Source: Cyanobacteria bacterium Co-bin13
GTDB taxonomy: Bacteria > Cyanobacteriota > Cyanobacteriia > Phormidesmidales > Phormidesmidaceae
DNA: 5,512 bases
Direction of reading: 5' to 3'
Assembly: GCA_014534385.1 (NCBI GenBank)
Contig: JACVRP010000264.1
Location: forward strand, 1-5,512
Shown: piece by piece, positions 5,176-5,512 of the stretch
Numbering within the stretch: the stretch's first letter is position 1
Layout of the letters: every line of letters starts with the position of its first letter
Made by a program: the position numbers and the translations under genes
Notes under the pieces: model-generated
Seen by the model: only the letters and a program-made list of their open reading frames with translations
What the model was told of the DNA's origin: nothing
The model's database searches: none

Positions 5176-5512
5176 CTACAGGGCCCCTGCTGCCGTCTTG
5201 TCGAAAATGCTGCCCGACAGGTGCGTTGTGATGTTGGCGGCGCTCAATACCGGGGCACTGTCGATACCGTTCGGGTAGTCAATGACGCTGACCGCACCGT
5301 TGCCCTGCTTAAAGCTCCAGAAGGCTTTTGGCCCCAGGCCAGCGACGTGGCAGAGAATGGCCTTGTTAATCGCGTCGTGGGCCACCACCAGGACCGTTTG
5401 GGGGGTTTCAAAACCGCTGTGGGCAGCGACGATTTGGTTCCAGGCTGCGATCGCACGATCCCACACCTGCTGCAGATTTTCCCCAGCGGGCATCTGCACG
5501 GTCTCGGGCGAG
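5176..5512 (-). CDS. Histidine phosphatase (phosphoglycerate mutase superfamily), N-terminus outside window
   Basis: The last 111 residues of a protein whose start lies beyond the right edge. The frame stays open to the final base, so the GTG at 5499 is internal, not a start. Visible hallmarks are SPETVQMPAGENLQQVWDRA, with the MPxGE glutamate that serves as acid/base in this superfamily, and VLVVAHDAINKAILCHVAGL, with the second catalytic histidine of the VxHxxxxR/K motif. The N-terminal RHGET phospho-histidine motif would be outside the window. Members are phosphoglycerate mutases or, more often, phosphatases acting on small phosphorylated metabolites. Cyanobacterial members include metabolic phosphatases such as phosphoserine phosphatase, so the substrate is open. 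The TAG stop is followed immediately by the ATG of the dihydroorotase-like gene, with no intervening base, which implies one transcript and translational coupling. Confidence 0.87.
   Translation of the reverse strand, partial: SPETVQMPAGENLQQVWDRAIAAWNQIVAAHSGFETPQTVLVVAHDAINKAILCHVAGLGPKAFWSFKQGNGAVSVIDYPNGIDSAPVLSAANITTHLSGSIFDKTAAGAL
5446..5455. repeat. HIP1 decamer in the histidine phosphatase gene
   Basis: TGCGATCGCA, read on the minus strand as Ala-Ile-Ala in the WDRAIAAW segment of the phosphatase. Confidence 0.9.

Noticed and set aside
1304..5475. Fourteen CTGCAG sites, far more than expected by chance
   Set aside because: Thirteen are in the Leu-Gln codon frame (CTG CAG), so preferred codons and Gln-rich proteins, especially HTH-GrpE, explain most of the excess.

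Overview
The window looks like chromosomal DNA from a cyanobacterium, probably a filamentous one of the Leptolyngbya/Nodosilinea/Phormidium type. Three things point there. GCGATCGC (the HIP1 octamer) occurs five times, every time inside the decamer TGCGATCGCA. The gene set is familiar from cyanobacteria: sulfiredoxin, an HTH protein with a GrpE-like tail, a SpoIID-like wall enzyme, and LepB with a proline-rich leader. A tandem octamer repeat of the kind common in filamentous cyanobacteria lies between two genes. The lineage below phylum level is a guess. There are no tRNA or rRNA genes, no CRISPR array, no insertion sequence and no phage gene.

Layout from left to right: (1) a SpoIID/LytB-family exported protein on the minus strand, whose C-terminus runs off the left edge; (2) a 171-nt divergent intergenic region holding a good candidate promoter with a 7-1-7 palindrome in its spacer; (3) sulfiredoxin (srx), followed on the same strand by an HTH plus GrpE-like protein; (4) a YkuE-type metallophosphoesterase on the minus strand, whose 3' end overlaps that of the HTH-GrpE gene by 35 bp; (5) a 278-nt divergent intergenic region with the G-rich octamer array and the lepB leader; (6) lepB, type I signal peptidase, on the plus strand; (7) after an 18-nt convergent gap, a dihydroorotase-like gene on the minus strand, whose start codon directly abuts the stop codon of (8) a histidine-phosphatase (phosphoglycerate mutase superfamily) gene that runs off the right edge.

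Functionally the window mixes housekeeping themes. Sulfiredoxin (peroxiredoxin repair) and the GrpE-like protein (putative DnaK partner) make a plausible small stress-response unit. SpoIID-like and LepB proteins work at the cell envelope. The histidine phosphatase and dihydroorotase-like proteins are probably co-translated. The dihydroorotase homologue has lost several catalytic residues and is probably not an active dihydroorotase.

I see no clear evidence of a wholly new system. The items most worth a second look are the degenerate dihydroorotase, the HTH-GrpE architecture, the palindromic srx promoter and the G-rich octamer array.
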